The notes under the pieces were generated by a model, which was not told the DNA's origin, made no database searches, and saw only the letters and a program-made list of their open reading frames with translations. A program made the position numbers and the translations under genes. Shown here one piece after another: positions 35,951 to 44,116 of a stretch of 64,000 bases of DNA. Source of the DNA: Bacteroidales bacterium (GTDB lineage: Bacteria; Bacteroidota; Bacteroidia; Bacteroidales; Lentimicrobiaceae); the NCBI GenBank assembly GCA_016788045.1, contig JAEUTG010000024.1, positions 62,001 to 126,000 of the forward strand, written 5' to 3'. Each line of letters opens with the position of its first letter. The first letter of the stretch is position 1.

Positions 35951-37927
35951 ATGTGCGGTATAGCAGGAATTTATAATTTCCCGTCAGCCGGAACCCCTCC
36001 TTCAGAACAACAACTCACCTCGATGCTGGCGGCTATCCGATACCGCGGGCCCGATGAAAGTGGTTTGTATCTCGGGAAGAAAATCGGACTCGGTAACGTA
36101 AGGCTGAGTATCATCGGGCTTTCTTCGGGACAACAGCCCATTACCGTCAGAAACAAACGATACTGGATTGTCTACAATGGCGAGCTGTTTAATTACATCG
36201 AAATTAAGCGTGAGCTTGAGGCTTTGGGGATTGAATTTCATACCCAGACAGATACCGAAGTGGTGCTACAGGCCTATGCACAATGGGGGCCTGCCTGCCT
36301 GCAACAGTTTGTCGGACAATTTGCCATCGCCATCTGGGACAACGACAAGCAGGAGCTGTTTCTGGCCCGCGACAGGGTTGGAATCCGTCCCATTTTCTTT
36401 ACCCGCACCGGCAGCCAGTTTGTCTTCTGCTCCGAAATCAAAGGCCTCTTTCAGGTGCCTGGCGTTAAAAAAGCCATCAACCACAAAGGGCTGTCACAGA
36501 TATTCACCTTCTGGACAACCATCACACCCGACACCCCGTTTGAGGATATCTTTGAAGTCTCTCCCGGCCACTATATGCTGATTAACGACCAATCGGTGAG
36601 CAGTCACAGGTACTGGAGCCTCGGATTCCCTGCGCCGGAAAACTACAGCCGGAAAAGTACCGAAGAGTCCGCTGAGGAACTCCGCGATCTTTTCAGGGAA
36701 GCTGTAAAGGTGAGGCTGAGGGCCGATGTTGAAGTGGCCGCTTACCTCAGCGGTGGCATCGATTCGAGCGTTACCACAGCCTTTATTCACGAGGTTGAAC
36801 CCGGGGTGCTGAACACATTCTCCATCGGTTTCAAAGACAAAGCCTTCGACGAAACCGCCTTTCAGCTTGAAGCAGCAAAGTATTTCAACACCAACCATAC
36901 TGCTTTTTCCTGTACCTCCGGAGAAATCGGCCGGTATTTCTACGATACCATCCGTCACACCGAGTTCCCGATTCTGCGTACCGCCCCTACCCCCATGTAT
37001 ATGCTTTCCAGAAAAGTGAGGGAGCAGAACATCAAGGTGGTGATTACGGGCGAAGGGGCCGATGAGATGCTCGCCGGATACAACATCTTCAAGGAAGCCA
37101 AAATCAGGCGTTTCTGGGCCAGAAACCCACAGTCAGACATCCGTCCGCTGCTGTTGAAGAAGCTCTATCCCTACCTGCCGATGATGAAGGAGGCCAAAAC
37201 CACCGTGCTCAAAATGTTCTTTGGCTACCGTCTGGGCGATACGGACAATCCCTATTACTCGCACCTGCTGCGCTGGCACAATACTTCCCGCATTCAGAAT
37301 TACTTCACCGATGAGGTCACTGCCGGGCTTAGCGGCTATGAGCCCCTGAATGAAGCCGGAAGACTGCTTTCGGAGAATTTCTCCTCATGGGGCGATCTGG
37401 CAAAATCACAGTACCTCGAATCAACCATCTTTATGTCGGGCTACCTGCTCTCATCACAGGGCGACCGCATGGCCATGGCCAATTCAGTGGAAGGAAGATA
37501 TCCTTTTCTCGATCACCGGGTAATAGAATATGCCGCGCAACTGCCTGAAAGCATGAAGCTCAACAGCCTCAACGAGAAGTTTATTCTCAAAAAGATGATG
37601 AAGGGAAAAATCCCTGAATCCATCCTTAAACGGCACAAACAGGCCTACCGTGCACCGGTATTTTCGAGTTTTATCGGGCCGGAAGCACCTGAATATGTGA
37701 AAGAGATGCTCAGCGAAGCTACCCTGAAGAATTTCGGCTATTTCGATGCTGCCAAAACAGAGAAACTGGTTTCGAAAATTGAGCAGGGCACCCAGGTAAC
37801 CGAAATAGAGAACATGGCGCTGGCCGGTATCCTGTCAACCCAATTGCTTCACCACTTCTTTATGCAGGGCAACATTCTGGTTGGTCGCGACGAGAAACCT
37901 GCCAACATGATGATTATCAGAGAATAA
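35951..37927 (+). CDS. asnB: Asparagine synthetase (glutamine-hydrolysing) family amidotransferase
   Basis: 658 residues. Ntn-type glutaminase domain with the nucleophile Cys2 (MCGIAGIYNF) and YRGPDESG. The synthetase domain has the PP-loop SGGIDSS at ~267-273, GEGADEMLAGY, and SVEGRYPFLDHRV. All catalytic residues look intact. Members of this family both make asparagine and amidate other carboxylates in cell-surface and natural-product loci. It is placed 12 bp after a dedicated ACP, so it might amidate a carrier-bound acid rather than free aspartate; this is inference. The downstream fabD has its own promoter. Confidence 0.88.
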   Translation: MCGIAGIYNFPSAGTPPSEQQLTSMLAAIRYRGPDESGLYLGKKIGLGNVRLSIIGLSSGQQPITVRNKRYWIVYNGELFNYIEIKRELEALGIEFHTQTDTEVVLQAYAQWGPACLQQFVGQFAIAIWDNDKQELFLARDRVGIRPIFFTRTGSQFVFCSEIKGLFQVPGVKKAINHKGLSQIFTFWTTITPDTPFEDIFEVSPGHYMLINDQSVSSHRYWSLGFPAPENYSRKSTEESAEELRDLFREAVKVRLRADVEVAAYLSGGIDSSVTTAFIHEVEPGVLNTFSIGFKDKAFDETAFQLEAAKYFNTNHTAFSCTSGEIGRYFYDTIRHTEFPILRTAPTPMYMLSRKVREQNIKVVITGEGADEMLAGYNIFKEAKIRRFWARNPQSDIRPLLLKKLYPYLPMMKEAKTTVLKMFFGYRLGDTDNPYYSHLLRWHNTSRIQNYFTDEVTAGLSGYEPLNEAGRLLSENFSSWGDLAKSQYLESTIFMSGYLLSSQGDRMAMANSVEGRYPFLDHRVIEYAAQLPESMKLNSLNEKFILKKMMKGKIPESILKRHKQAYRAPVFSSFIGPEAPEYVKEMLSEATLKNFGYFDAAKTEKLVSKIEQGTQVTEIENMALAGILSTQLLHHFFMQGNILVGRDEKPANMMIIRE

Positions 37928-37956
37928 GCAACCTTAGTCTTTGATTTTCAGATGTT

Positions 37957-37987
37957 TTTGTGTACTGATCCCTTATTCGTATTTTTG
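37957..37987 (+). promoter_or_regulatory. Consensus Bacteroidota promoter for fabD
   Basis: TTTG at 37957-37960, exactly 19 bp, TATTTTTG at 37980-37987: a full match to TTTG-N19/21-TAnnTTTG. It lies 29 bp before the fabD ATG, and separates fabD from the acyl-transfer block. Confidence 0.75.
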
Positions 37988-38016
37988 CGTCATGTTATCA
38001 ACGTAACCCATTCAAC

Positions 38017-38892
38017 ATGAAAGCAACCATTTTTCCCGGTCAGGGCGCCCAGTTTGTGGGCATGGGCAAAGATCTCTACGAAGGCAATATCCTTGCCCGT
38101 GAGATGTTTGAAAAAGCAAACGATATTCTTGGTTTCAGGATCACCGACCTTATGTTTTCGGGCACTGATGAAGACCTGAGGCAAACCAGGGTTACCCAGC
38201 CGGCCATCTTTCTTCACTCGGTTATTCTTGCTGCTACGCTGGGCGATGCCATTAAACCTGACATGACTGCCGGCCATTCGCTGGGCGAATTTTCAGCGCT
38301 GGTGGCTGCCGGAGCGCTCTCTTTCGAAGACGGTTTAAAGCTAGTATATGCCCGCGCCATGGCCATGCAGAAAGCCTGCGAAGCTGAGCCCTCTACCATG
38401 GCTGCCATTCTCGGCCTCGACGATGCGAAGGTTGAAGAGGTATTGGCAGGTATCGGCGAGGTTGTGGTTCCCGCCAACTACAACAGTCCGGGACAATTGG
38501 TCATAAGCGGTTCCATGAAAGGCATCGAAATGGCCTGTGAACAGCTGAAAGCTGCCGGTGCCAAACGGGCGCTTCCACTCAAGGTAGGCGGAGCCTTCCA
38601 TTCACCGCTTATGGAACCGGCACGGCTTGAACTGGCAGCTGCCATCAATGCCACCCATTTCAACAAACCGATATGTCCTGTTTATCAGAATGTTACAGGC
38701 AAACCTTATACAGAACCTTCGGAAATTCAACAGAACCTGATTGCCCAGCTCACAGCTCCGGTAAGGTGGACACAAAGCATTCAGCATATGGTGGCCGACG
38801 GCGCCAGCGTATTTGTGGAGGTCGGTCCCGGCAATGTACTGCAGGGATTGGTCAAAAAGATTGCCCCCGAAGCAGAAGCAATGGGAGCCTGA
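38017..38892 (+). CDS. fabD: Malonyl-CoA:ACP S-malonyltransferase
   Basis: 291 residues. FPGQGAQFVGMG at ~6-17, nucleophile Ser88 in GHSLGEFSAL, Arg in YARAMAMQ, catalytic His in GGAFHSPLM and QNVTGKP near the C-terminus. It loads malonate on ACP for fatty acid synthesis. It has its own upstream promoter and a downstream terminator, so it is a single-gene unit; its proximity to a dedicated ACP may be coincidental. Confidence 0.97.
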   Translation: MKATIFPGQGAQFVGMGKDLYEGNILAREMFEKANDILGFRITDLMFSGTDEDLRQTRVTQPAIFLHSVILAATLGDAIKPDMTAGHSLGEFSALVAAGALSFEDGLKLVYARAMAMQKACEAEPSTMAAILGLDDAKVEEVLAGIGEVVVPANYNSPGQLVISGSMKGIEMACEQLKAAGAKRALPLKVGGAFHSPLMEPARLELAAAINATHFNKPICPVYQNVTGKPYTEPSEIQQNLIAQLTAPVRWTQSIQHMVADGASVFVEVGPGNVLQGLVKKIAPEAEAMGA

Positions 38893-38906
38893 AAAACTGA
38901 ATGAGA

Positions 38907-38930
38907 AAGCCGGTCACCCGGCTTTTTTTT
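38907..38930 (+). terminator. Intrinsic terminator of fabD
   Basis: AAGCCGG / CCGGCTT stem with a short loop, followed by eight T residues. It reaches into the stop codon of the convergent TOBE gene. Confidence 0.85.
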
Positions 38931-39138
38931 ATTCCCTGCCGATCATAACCTCGGTCGACTTTATGATCGCGACCACCTCATCACCGGGTTTCAGGTCCAT
39001 TTCTTCAACACTGTCGGTTGTTATCACAGCGCTGATGGAATTACCGCCACCGATGTCAATGGTTACCTTCGCCGTAACTAAACCGGGTTTAATCGCGGTA
39101 ATGGTACCCCTGAGCTGATTTCGTGCACTTATTTTCAT
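38929..39138 (-). CDS. Solo TOBE/Mop-type molybdate-binding protein
   Basis: 69 residues from the ATG at 39138 (MKISARNQLRG). It is a single TOBE/Mop domain: SARNQLRGTITAI, VTIDIGGGNSISAVIT and LKPGDEVVAIIKSTEVMI are the canonical strands. Such molbindins oligomerise and bind molybdate or tungstate in the cytoplasm. A longer start 45 bp upstream would add a non-domain tail. No mod transporter or molybdoenzyme gene is in the window. Confidence 0.85.
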   Translation of the reverse strand: MKISARNQLRGTITAIKPGLVTAKVTIDIGGGNSISAVITTDSVEEMDLKPGDEVVAIIKSTEVMIGRE

Positions 39139-39408
39139 GGTTTTTTCCCTTTCAACAAGCAGGGAGGCCGGTTGTTCAATCATTTTTCTGTACCCTGAAA
39201 GATTGATCTCTGGTTGCTGAGTTAATTCACCAAATCGATCCGGTAAAATCGTGGTGAAAACCGGACTGTCCCTCCAGGTATTTAATATCTAATACAGTCC
39301 GGAACACAGATGAAACGGGCGCATGATCTTTTGCAAAAATGATTAAATTTACCTGTGAAAATTCAGTCCTGGCGATTACAAGCCTGACAGCAAAAATTTT
39401 AATCCGGA

Positions 39409-40959
39409 ATGGGAACCGACTTCATCATTATAGGTTCAGGATTTGGCGGAAGTGCAGCTGCGCTGAGGCTGGCCGAAAAGGGCTACAGCGTTCTGGTTTT
39501 GGAGCAGGGCCGCCGGTTTGCCCCATCTGATTTCCCGGAATCTGACTGGAACCTGAAAAAATTCCTGTGGGCTCCCCGGCTTGGGTGGCATGGAATTCTC
39601 CGCTGCAGTTTTTTCAGGGAGGTATTCGTATTATCAGGTACCGGTGTTGGCGGCGGAAGCCTGGTGTATGCCAATACCCTGATGAAGCCCGGTGATGAAT
39701 TCTTCAGCAATCCTTCATGGAAAGCCGGTTCCGGCTGGAAACAAAAACTGGAACCGCATTACGAAACGGCCAGGCAGATGCTAGGTGCGACCCCCTACCC
39801 CGTTTCCGGGAATCCGGAAGATCAGCTACTGAAAGAGCTGGCGGTTGAAACCGGACGGGCAGATACCTTCAGCATGGTGGATACAGGGGTTTATTACGGA
39901 GACCCCGAAAAGGAGACAGACCCCTACTTCAGCGGGAAGGGTCCGCTGCGTAAGGGATGTACCGGGTGTGCAGGTTGTATGACCGGATGTCGTGAAAATG
40001 CCAAAAATTCGCTCGATAAAAACTACCTCTGGCTGGCTGCAAAGCTTGGGGTGCAGATTCTTGCCGGAACACAGGCGGTTAAAATTGAACATCGTGAAGG
40101 CCGGTACTATGTGCACACCCGAAAATCGGGCAAGGGAGGTTTCCGGGGGGTGCTGAGCTCAGACAGGCTCATCGTCAGTGCCGGGGTACTCGGAACCCTT
40201 GAACTCCTGCTCAGGCAAAAACATCATTATAAAACCCTGCCCGGTTTGCCTGAAGCCCTGGGAACCAATGTACGAACCAATTCGCAGAGCATCAGCGGAC
40301 TGGTTGACGCGGAGATGAAGCTGAACAACGGCGTGGCCATCACCTCCATCTTCAGCCCGGAACCCGGCACCCATATTGAAATGGTAAAATTCAACGACCG
40401 CAGCGGGGCCATTACGCATCTTGGCGGGTTCAGCGCTGATAGCCCGGTACCGCGGAAAAGGGCTGCACGTGTGATGATCAGAAGTCTTCTGCATCCCTTG
40501 AAAATGATCCGGCTGATTACCTGCTTCCGCTGGGGAAAACGAAGCATTGTGATGCTGGTGATGCAAACCCACGACACTGCCATGACCATGGAGCTCCGCA
40601 AAGGCCTTTTGCGGCCGCGCCTCAGGTTTTCCGCTGACAGTGGAAGGATACCGGCTTATATCCCAGTCGGGCAGAAAATGCTGGCCCGCTTCGCTGAGAA
40701 AGCAAAGGGAACTGCGTTGAACAGCCTCACCGAAAGCATCTTCAATATGTCGACCACCGCACACATCATCGGCGGATGTCCGATGGCCGAAACAAAAACT
40801 GAAGGCGTGGTCGATGAGAACTTTATGGTGCACGACCATCCGGGAATGTACATTCTCGACAGCTCGGTGATCCCCTGTAACCCGGGTGTAAACCCCAGCC
40901 TGACGGTACTTGCCATCAGCGAATATGCTATGGGGAAAATAGAGCCGAAGTCAGATTGA
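39409..40959 (+). CDS. GMC-family FAD-dependent oxidoreductase (cholesterol-oxidase-like)
   Basis: 516 residues. FAD-binding GSGFGGSAAA at ~9-18, GTGVGGGSLVYAN, and the C-terminal GGCPMAE...PSLTVLAISEYAM of GMC oxidoreductases, with the active-site His/Asn region (HIIGGCPM, PCNPGVNPS). A Cys cluster, KGCTGCAGCMTGC at ~183-195, matches the Cys-rich segment found in the ChoD-like actinobacterial branch. The substrate (sterol, alcohol or other) cannot be told from sequence. Monocistronic; no partner gene nearby. Confidence 0.82.
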   Translation: MGTDFIIIGSGFGGSAAALRLAEKGYSVLVLEQGRRFAPSDFPESDWNLKKFLWAPRLGWHGILRCSFFREVFVLSGTGVGGGSLVYANTLMKPGDEFFSNPSWKAGSGWKQKLEPHYETARQMLGATPYPVSGNPEDQLLKELAVETGRADTFSMVDTGVYYGDPEKETDPYFSGKGPLRKGCTGCAGCMTGCRENAKNSLDKNYLWLAAKLGVQILAGTQAVKIEHREGRYYVHTRKSGKGGFRGVLSSDRLIVSAGVLGTLELLLRQKHHYKTLPGLPEALGTNVRTNSQSISGLVDAEMKLNNGVAITSIFSPEPGTHIEMVKFNDRSGAITHLGGFSADSPVPRKRAARVMIRSLLHPLKMIRLITCFRWGKRSIVMLVMQTHDTAMTMELRKGLLRPRLRFSADSGRIPAYIPVGQKMLARFAEKAKGTALNSLTESIFNMSTTAHIIGGCPMAETKTEGVVDENFMVHDHPGMYILDSSVIPCNPGVNPSLTVLAISEYAMGKIEPKSD

Positions 40960-41255
40960 ATTCCGGATTCAGTGAGTTTTTTCCAACCCCTTTACAATCC
41001 GGAAGGCTGATGAAGGCTGAAAATTCAGTCACCAGGAGTCAATCTCAAAGTCTGCCTGTATGCCACAGGCAGACAGGTAAAAAGTTCAAAGCCTGCCTGA
41101 CTGCCGTCAGAGTAGGCAGGCTTAATGTAATCAGTTCAAAAAATCCACCTGCCATATACCCTCTGTGTAAGCTTCTCCTTGTCCCCTTGTCCCCTTGTCG
41201 CCTTGTCTCATGATAAGCAACGAAATCCCCAAATGAAGAAAAAGCGGGAATTCGT
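40960..41255. other. Intergenic gap with two palindromic repeats and octamer run
   Basis: Between the GMC and rfbB genes, which converge. Contains the palindromes at 41050-41078 and 41091-41121 and a short (CCTTGTCC) octamer run near 41175-41210. No gene or terminator is recognised. Confidence 0.6.
41050..41121. repeat. Pair of dispersed palindromic repeats (both subtypes)
   Basis: Subtype 2 at 41050-41078 (GTCTGCCTGTATGCC, then ACAGGCAGACAGG) and subtype 1 at 41091-41121 (GCCTGCCTGACTGCC, then AGTAGGCAGGC), joined by a degenerate heptamer spacer GTAAAAA-like. The relatives are at 29718-29745 and 17108-17138. Confidence 0.85.
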
Positions 41256-42308
41256 TTACCTCTTTACATACTGCTGCTCATAGTACTTCTGATAGTCACC
41301 AGAAGTAACATTGTTGAGCCATCCCTCGTTGGTGATGTACCATTCAACCGTTGCTTCGAACCCCTCAGTAAACCGTATCGTCGGTTCCCAGCCGAGTTCT
41401 TCTTTTATTTTGGTTGCGTCAATGGCATAGCGCAGGTCGTGGCCGGCCCTGTCTTTCACATAGGTGATCAGTTTCGCAGACTCACCCTCTGCACGACCTA
41501 GCTTGCGGTCCATAATCCGGCACAATTCCTGAATCAGCCTGATGTTCTGCCACTCGTTGTTGCCGCCGATGTTGTAGGTTTCTCCGTCAGATCCTTTGTG
41601 GAAGATGAGGTCGATGGCTTTGGCATGGTCTTCCACGTAGAGCCAGTCGCGCACATTCTCCCCTTTGCCATATACCGGCAGGGGTTTGTTGTTGCGGATG
41701 TTGTGAATAAAGAGGGGGATCAGTTTTTCAGGAAACTGATATGGTCCGTAATTGTTGGAGCAATTTGACAATACAACCGGCAGGTGAAACGTATGAAAAT
41801 AAGCCCTTACCAGGTGATCGCTGCTGGCTTTGCTGGCCGAATACGGGCTGCGAGGGTCGTAAGGGGTGGTTTCGGTAAATTTACCATCTTCGCCCAGCGA
41901 TCCGTAAACCTCATCGGTAGAGATGTGATAAAACCGCTTTCCCGTTGTATCATCGCCCCAGATCGCCCTGGCGGCGTTGAGCAGGTTTACGGTTCCCACA
42001 ATGTTGGTCATGATAAACTCCATGGGATTGGCAATAGACCGGTCGACATGCGATTCAGCAGCCAGGTGCACTACCCCGTCGAAACGGTATTTCCCGAAAA
42101 GCTCTGAAATCCACTTTTCATCGGTAATATCGCCCTTTTCAAACACATAATTGGGCAGCTTCTCGATATCATTCAGGTTGGCCAGGTTGCCGGCGTAAGT
42201 AAGCTTGTCGAGGTTAACAATTTTGTATTCAGGGTATTTACGCACAAAGAGCCTGACTACATGCGACCCGATGAATCCGGCACCTCCGGTGATAAGAATG
42301 GTTTTCAT
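41256..42308 (-). CDS. rfbB: dTDP-glucose 4,6-dehydratase
   Basis: 350 residues. SDR fold with GGAGFIGSHV at ~7-16, the active-site STDEVYGSL and YSASKASSD (YxxxK), and NNYGPYQFPEKLIPL. It converts dTDP-glucose to dTDP-4-keto-6-deoxyglucose, the branch point to rhamnose and related sugars; the matching rfbA, rfbC and rfbD are not in the window. It lies 23 bp downstream of galE on the same strand. Confidence 0.95.
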   Translation of the reverse strand: MKTILITGGAGFIGSHVVRLFVRKYPEYKIVNLDKLTYAGNLANLNDIEKLPNYVFEKGDITDEKWISELFGKYRFDGVVHLAAESHVDRSIANPMEFIMTNIVGTVNLLNAARAIWGDDTTGKRFYHISTDEVYGSLGEDGKFTETTPYDPRSPYSASKASSDHLVRAYFHTFHLPVVLSNCSNNYGPYQFPEKLIPLFIHNIRNNKPLPVYGKGENVRDWLYVEDHAKAIDLIFHKGSDGETYNIGGNNEWQNIRLIQELCRIMDRKLGRAEGESAKLITYVKDRAGHDLRYAIDATKIKEELGWEPTIRFTEGFEATVEWYITNEGWLNNVTSGDYQKYYEQQYVKR

Positions 42309-42331
42309 GATTGCGATGGTTAGTTTTCAAT

Positions 42332-43354
42332 TCATTGTTTTTTTGCTGCCAGCGACTGTTCCCATTTCCAGGCAGAAAGCATCATCTCATCCAGTGATTT
42401 TTCAGCTTTCCAACCCAGTTCCTCATTGGCATAGGAAGTGTCGGCCCATACTTTTTCAACATCCCCGGGCCGGCGGTCTGTAATCTTATAATTCAACGAC
42501 TGGCCGCTGACTTTTTCGAACGATTGAATCACTTCAAGCACGCTGAAACCGTTTCCGGTGCCAAGGTTGAAGATTTCATAATCCGGTTTTCCGGCTTCTT
42601 TCATCATCCGGTTAACGGCAACCACGTGGGCTTTGGCAAGGTCAACCACATGAATGTAGTCGCGGATAGCGGTTCCGTCGGGCGTGTTGTAGTCTGATCC
42701 GTAAACATTCAGGGTCTGGCGGAGTCCGATGGCTGTCTGGGTGATGAAAGGCACCAGGTTGTTGGGGACACCCAGCGGCAGTTCCCCGATAAGTGCCGAT
42801 TCGTGTGAGCCGATGGGATTGAAGTATCGCAGGGCGATGGCTTTCAGCTTGTAAGCCTCCACGGAGAACCTGATAATCTGTTCCGACATCTGCTTGGTAT
42901 TCCCGTAAGGTGACCAGGCCTCCTTCACCGGGGAGGTTTCCCTTACCGGTAAATCATCTGGCTGACCATAAACGGTGCAGGAGGAGGAGAACACAAGATT
43001 TCTGATTCCGTGTTCTTTCATCCCCTTCAGGATATTGATCAGCGAACCCAGGTTGTTGTGGTAATACATCAACGGATCGGCCATGGATTCACCCACAGCT
43101 TTGAAGGCTGCGAAATGGATGATCCCGTCAAGATCGGAGTGGTTTGTAAAAAAGGCCGCTGTTTTCTCTCCGTCGGTGAGGTCGAACTGATGAAACTCTG
43201 GTCTTATCCCGGTAATCTCGGCTATCCGGTCAACAACGTTGGCATGTGAATTTGAAAGATTGTCAACAATCACCACTGTATGCCCCTGTTGCTGAAGCTC
43301 AACAACGGTGTGAGAGCCAATGTATCCGGTTCCTCCGGTGACTAGTATGTTCAT
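42332..43354 (-). CDS. galE: UDP-glucose 4-epimerase
   Basis: 340 residues. Rossmann GGTGYIGSHT at ~7-16, catalytic SSSCTVYG and YGNTK (YxxxK), and the C-terminal GDVEKVWADTSYANEELGW typical of GalE. It interconverts UDP-Glc and UDP-Gal (or GlcNAc/GalNAc) for surface glycans. It is 13 bp downstream of the acetyltransferase gene and is part of a nucleotide-sugar operon. Confidence 0.94.
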   Translation of the reverse strand: MNILVTGGTGYIGSHTVVELQQQGHTVVIVDNLSNSHANVVDRIAEITGIRPEFHQFDLTDGEKTAAFFTNHSDLDGIIHFAAFKAVGESMADPLMYYHNNLGSLINILKGMKEHGIRNLVFSSSCTVYGQPDDLPVRETSPVKEAWSPYGNTKQMSEQIIRFSVEAYKLKAIALRYFNPIGSHESALIGELPLGVPNNLVPFITQTAIGLRQTLNVYGSDYNTPDGTAIRDYIHVVDLAKAHVVAVNRMMKEAGKPDYEIFNLGTGNGFSVLEVIQSFEKVSGQSLNYKITDRRPGDVEKVWADTSYANEELGWKAEKSLDEMMLSAWKWEQSLAAKKQ

Positions 43355-43367
43355 ATTTCAGTAATTA

Positions 43368-43949
43368 CTATTTCGTTATTTTACTCACGATTCCATCGTT
43401 GATCTTGTATTGTTCGCCGCTTTCAGGGCACACTGCAACACCGTTTTCATCGAAATTGAGGCGATGTCCGTATTCGCTCATCCAGCCAACCTGCCTTGCA
43501 GGGTTACCAACAACGAGCGCGTAGTCAGGCACAGTGCGGGTTACGACGGCTCCGGCACCGATAAAGGAATACCGGCCGATATCGTGACCACAGACGATGG
43601 TGGCATTGGCCCCGATGGAGGCCCCTTCCTTTACCACCGTCTGAGAATACTGTCCGCGGCGGATAACAGCACTCCTGGGGTTCACCACATTGGTAAATAC
43701 CATGGAGGGCCCCAGAAAGACATTGTCCTCGCAGATAACGCCCGTATAGATGGATACATTGTTCTGCACTTTTACATTGTTGCCCAGTATCACACCGTTC
43801 GACACAACCACATTCTGCCCCAGATTGCAGTTCTCTCCCAGCCGGCAGTCGGGCATGATGTGAGAGAAATGCCATATTTTGGTCCCTTTTCCGATCTCAC
43901 AACCCTCATCGATGATGGCTGTTTCATGTGCAAAAAAGTCTTGTTTCAT
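43368..43949 (-). CDS. WbpD/WlbB-type sugar N-acetyltransferase
   Basis: 193 residues, left-handed beta-helix of hexapeptide repeats ([28 protein letters not shown]). The conserved [11 protein letters not shown] and [21 protein letters not shown] identify UDP-2-acetamido-3-amino-2,3-dideoxy-glucuronate N-acetyltransferase. The catalytic His is in HFSHI. It acts after the WbpE-type aminotransferase encoded just upstream in making diacetylated uronic acids for O-antigen. Confidence 0.85.
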   Translation of the reverse strand: MKQDFFAHETAIIDEGCEIGKGTKIWHFSHIMPDCRLGENCNLGQNVVVSNGVILGNNVKVQNNVSIYTGVICEDNVFLGPSMVFTNVVNPRSAVIRRGQYSQTVVKEGASIGANATIVCGHDIGRYSFIGAGAVVTRTVPDYALVVGNPARQVGWMSEYGHRLNFDENGVAVCPESGEQYKINDGIVSKITK

Positions 43950-44066
43950 AAGGATAATTTTTGGGTTTGATCAACCGGAACAGGCAAAAGACTCAACCGG
44001 CTGTAAAATTATTTTTACAACTGCTTATTTATACTCAAATGTAACGATAAGTTACTGGTAAACCAT

Positions 44067-44094
44067 AAAAAAAGCCGAAATCTCTTCCGGCTTT
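44067..44094 (-). terminator. Intrinsic terminator after the wbpE-type gene
   Basis: On the minus strand: AAGCCG, 10-nt loop, CGGCTT stem followed by a run of seven T residues, 23 bp past the aminotransferase stop. The acetyltransferase-galE-rfbB unit must then be transcribed separately or by read-through. Confidence 0.78.
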
Positions 44095-44116
44095 GCTATT
44101 CTTTATCGTTCTCCTT

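Noticed and set aside
43525..43875. 116-codon frame in the acetyltransferase gene
   Set aside because: Alternative frame of a hexapeptide-repeat gene whose real frame has full family motifs.
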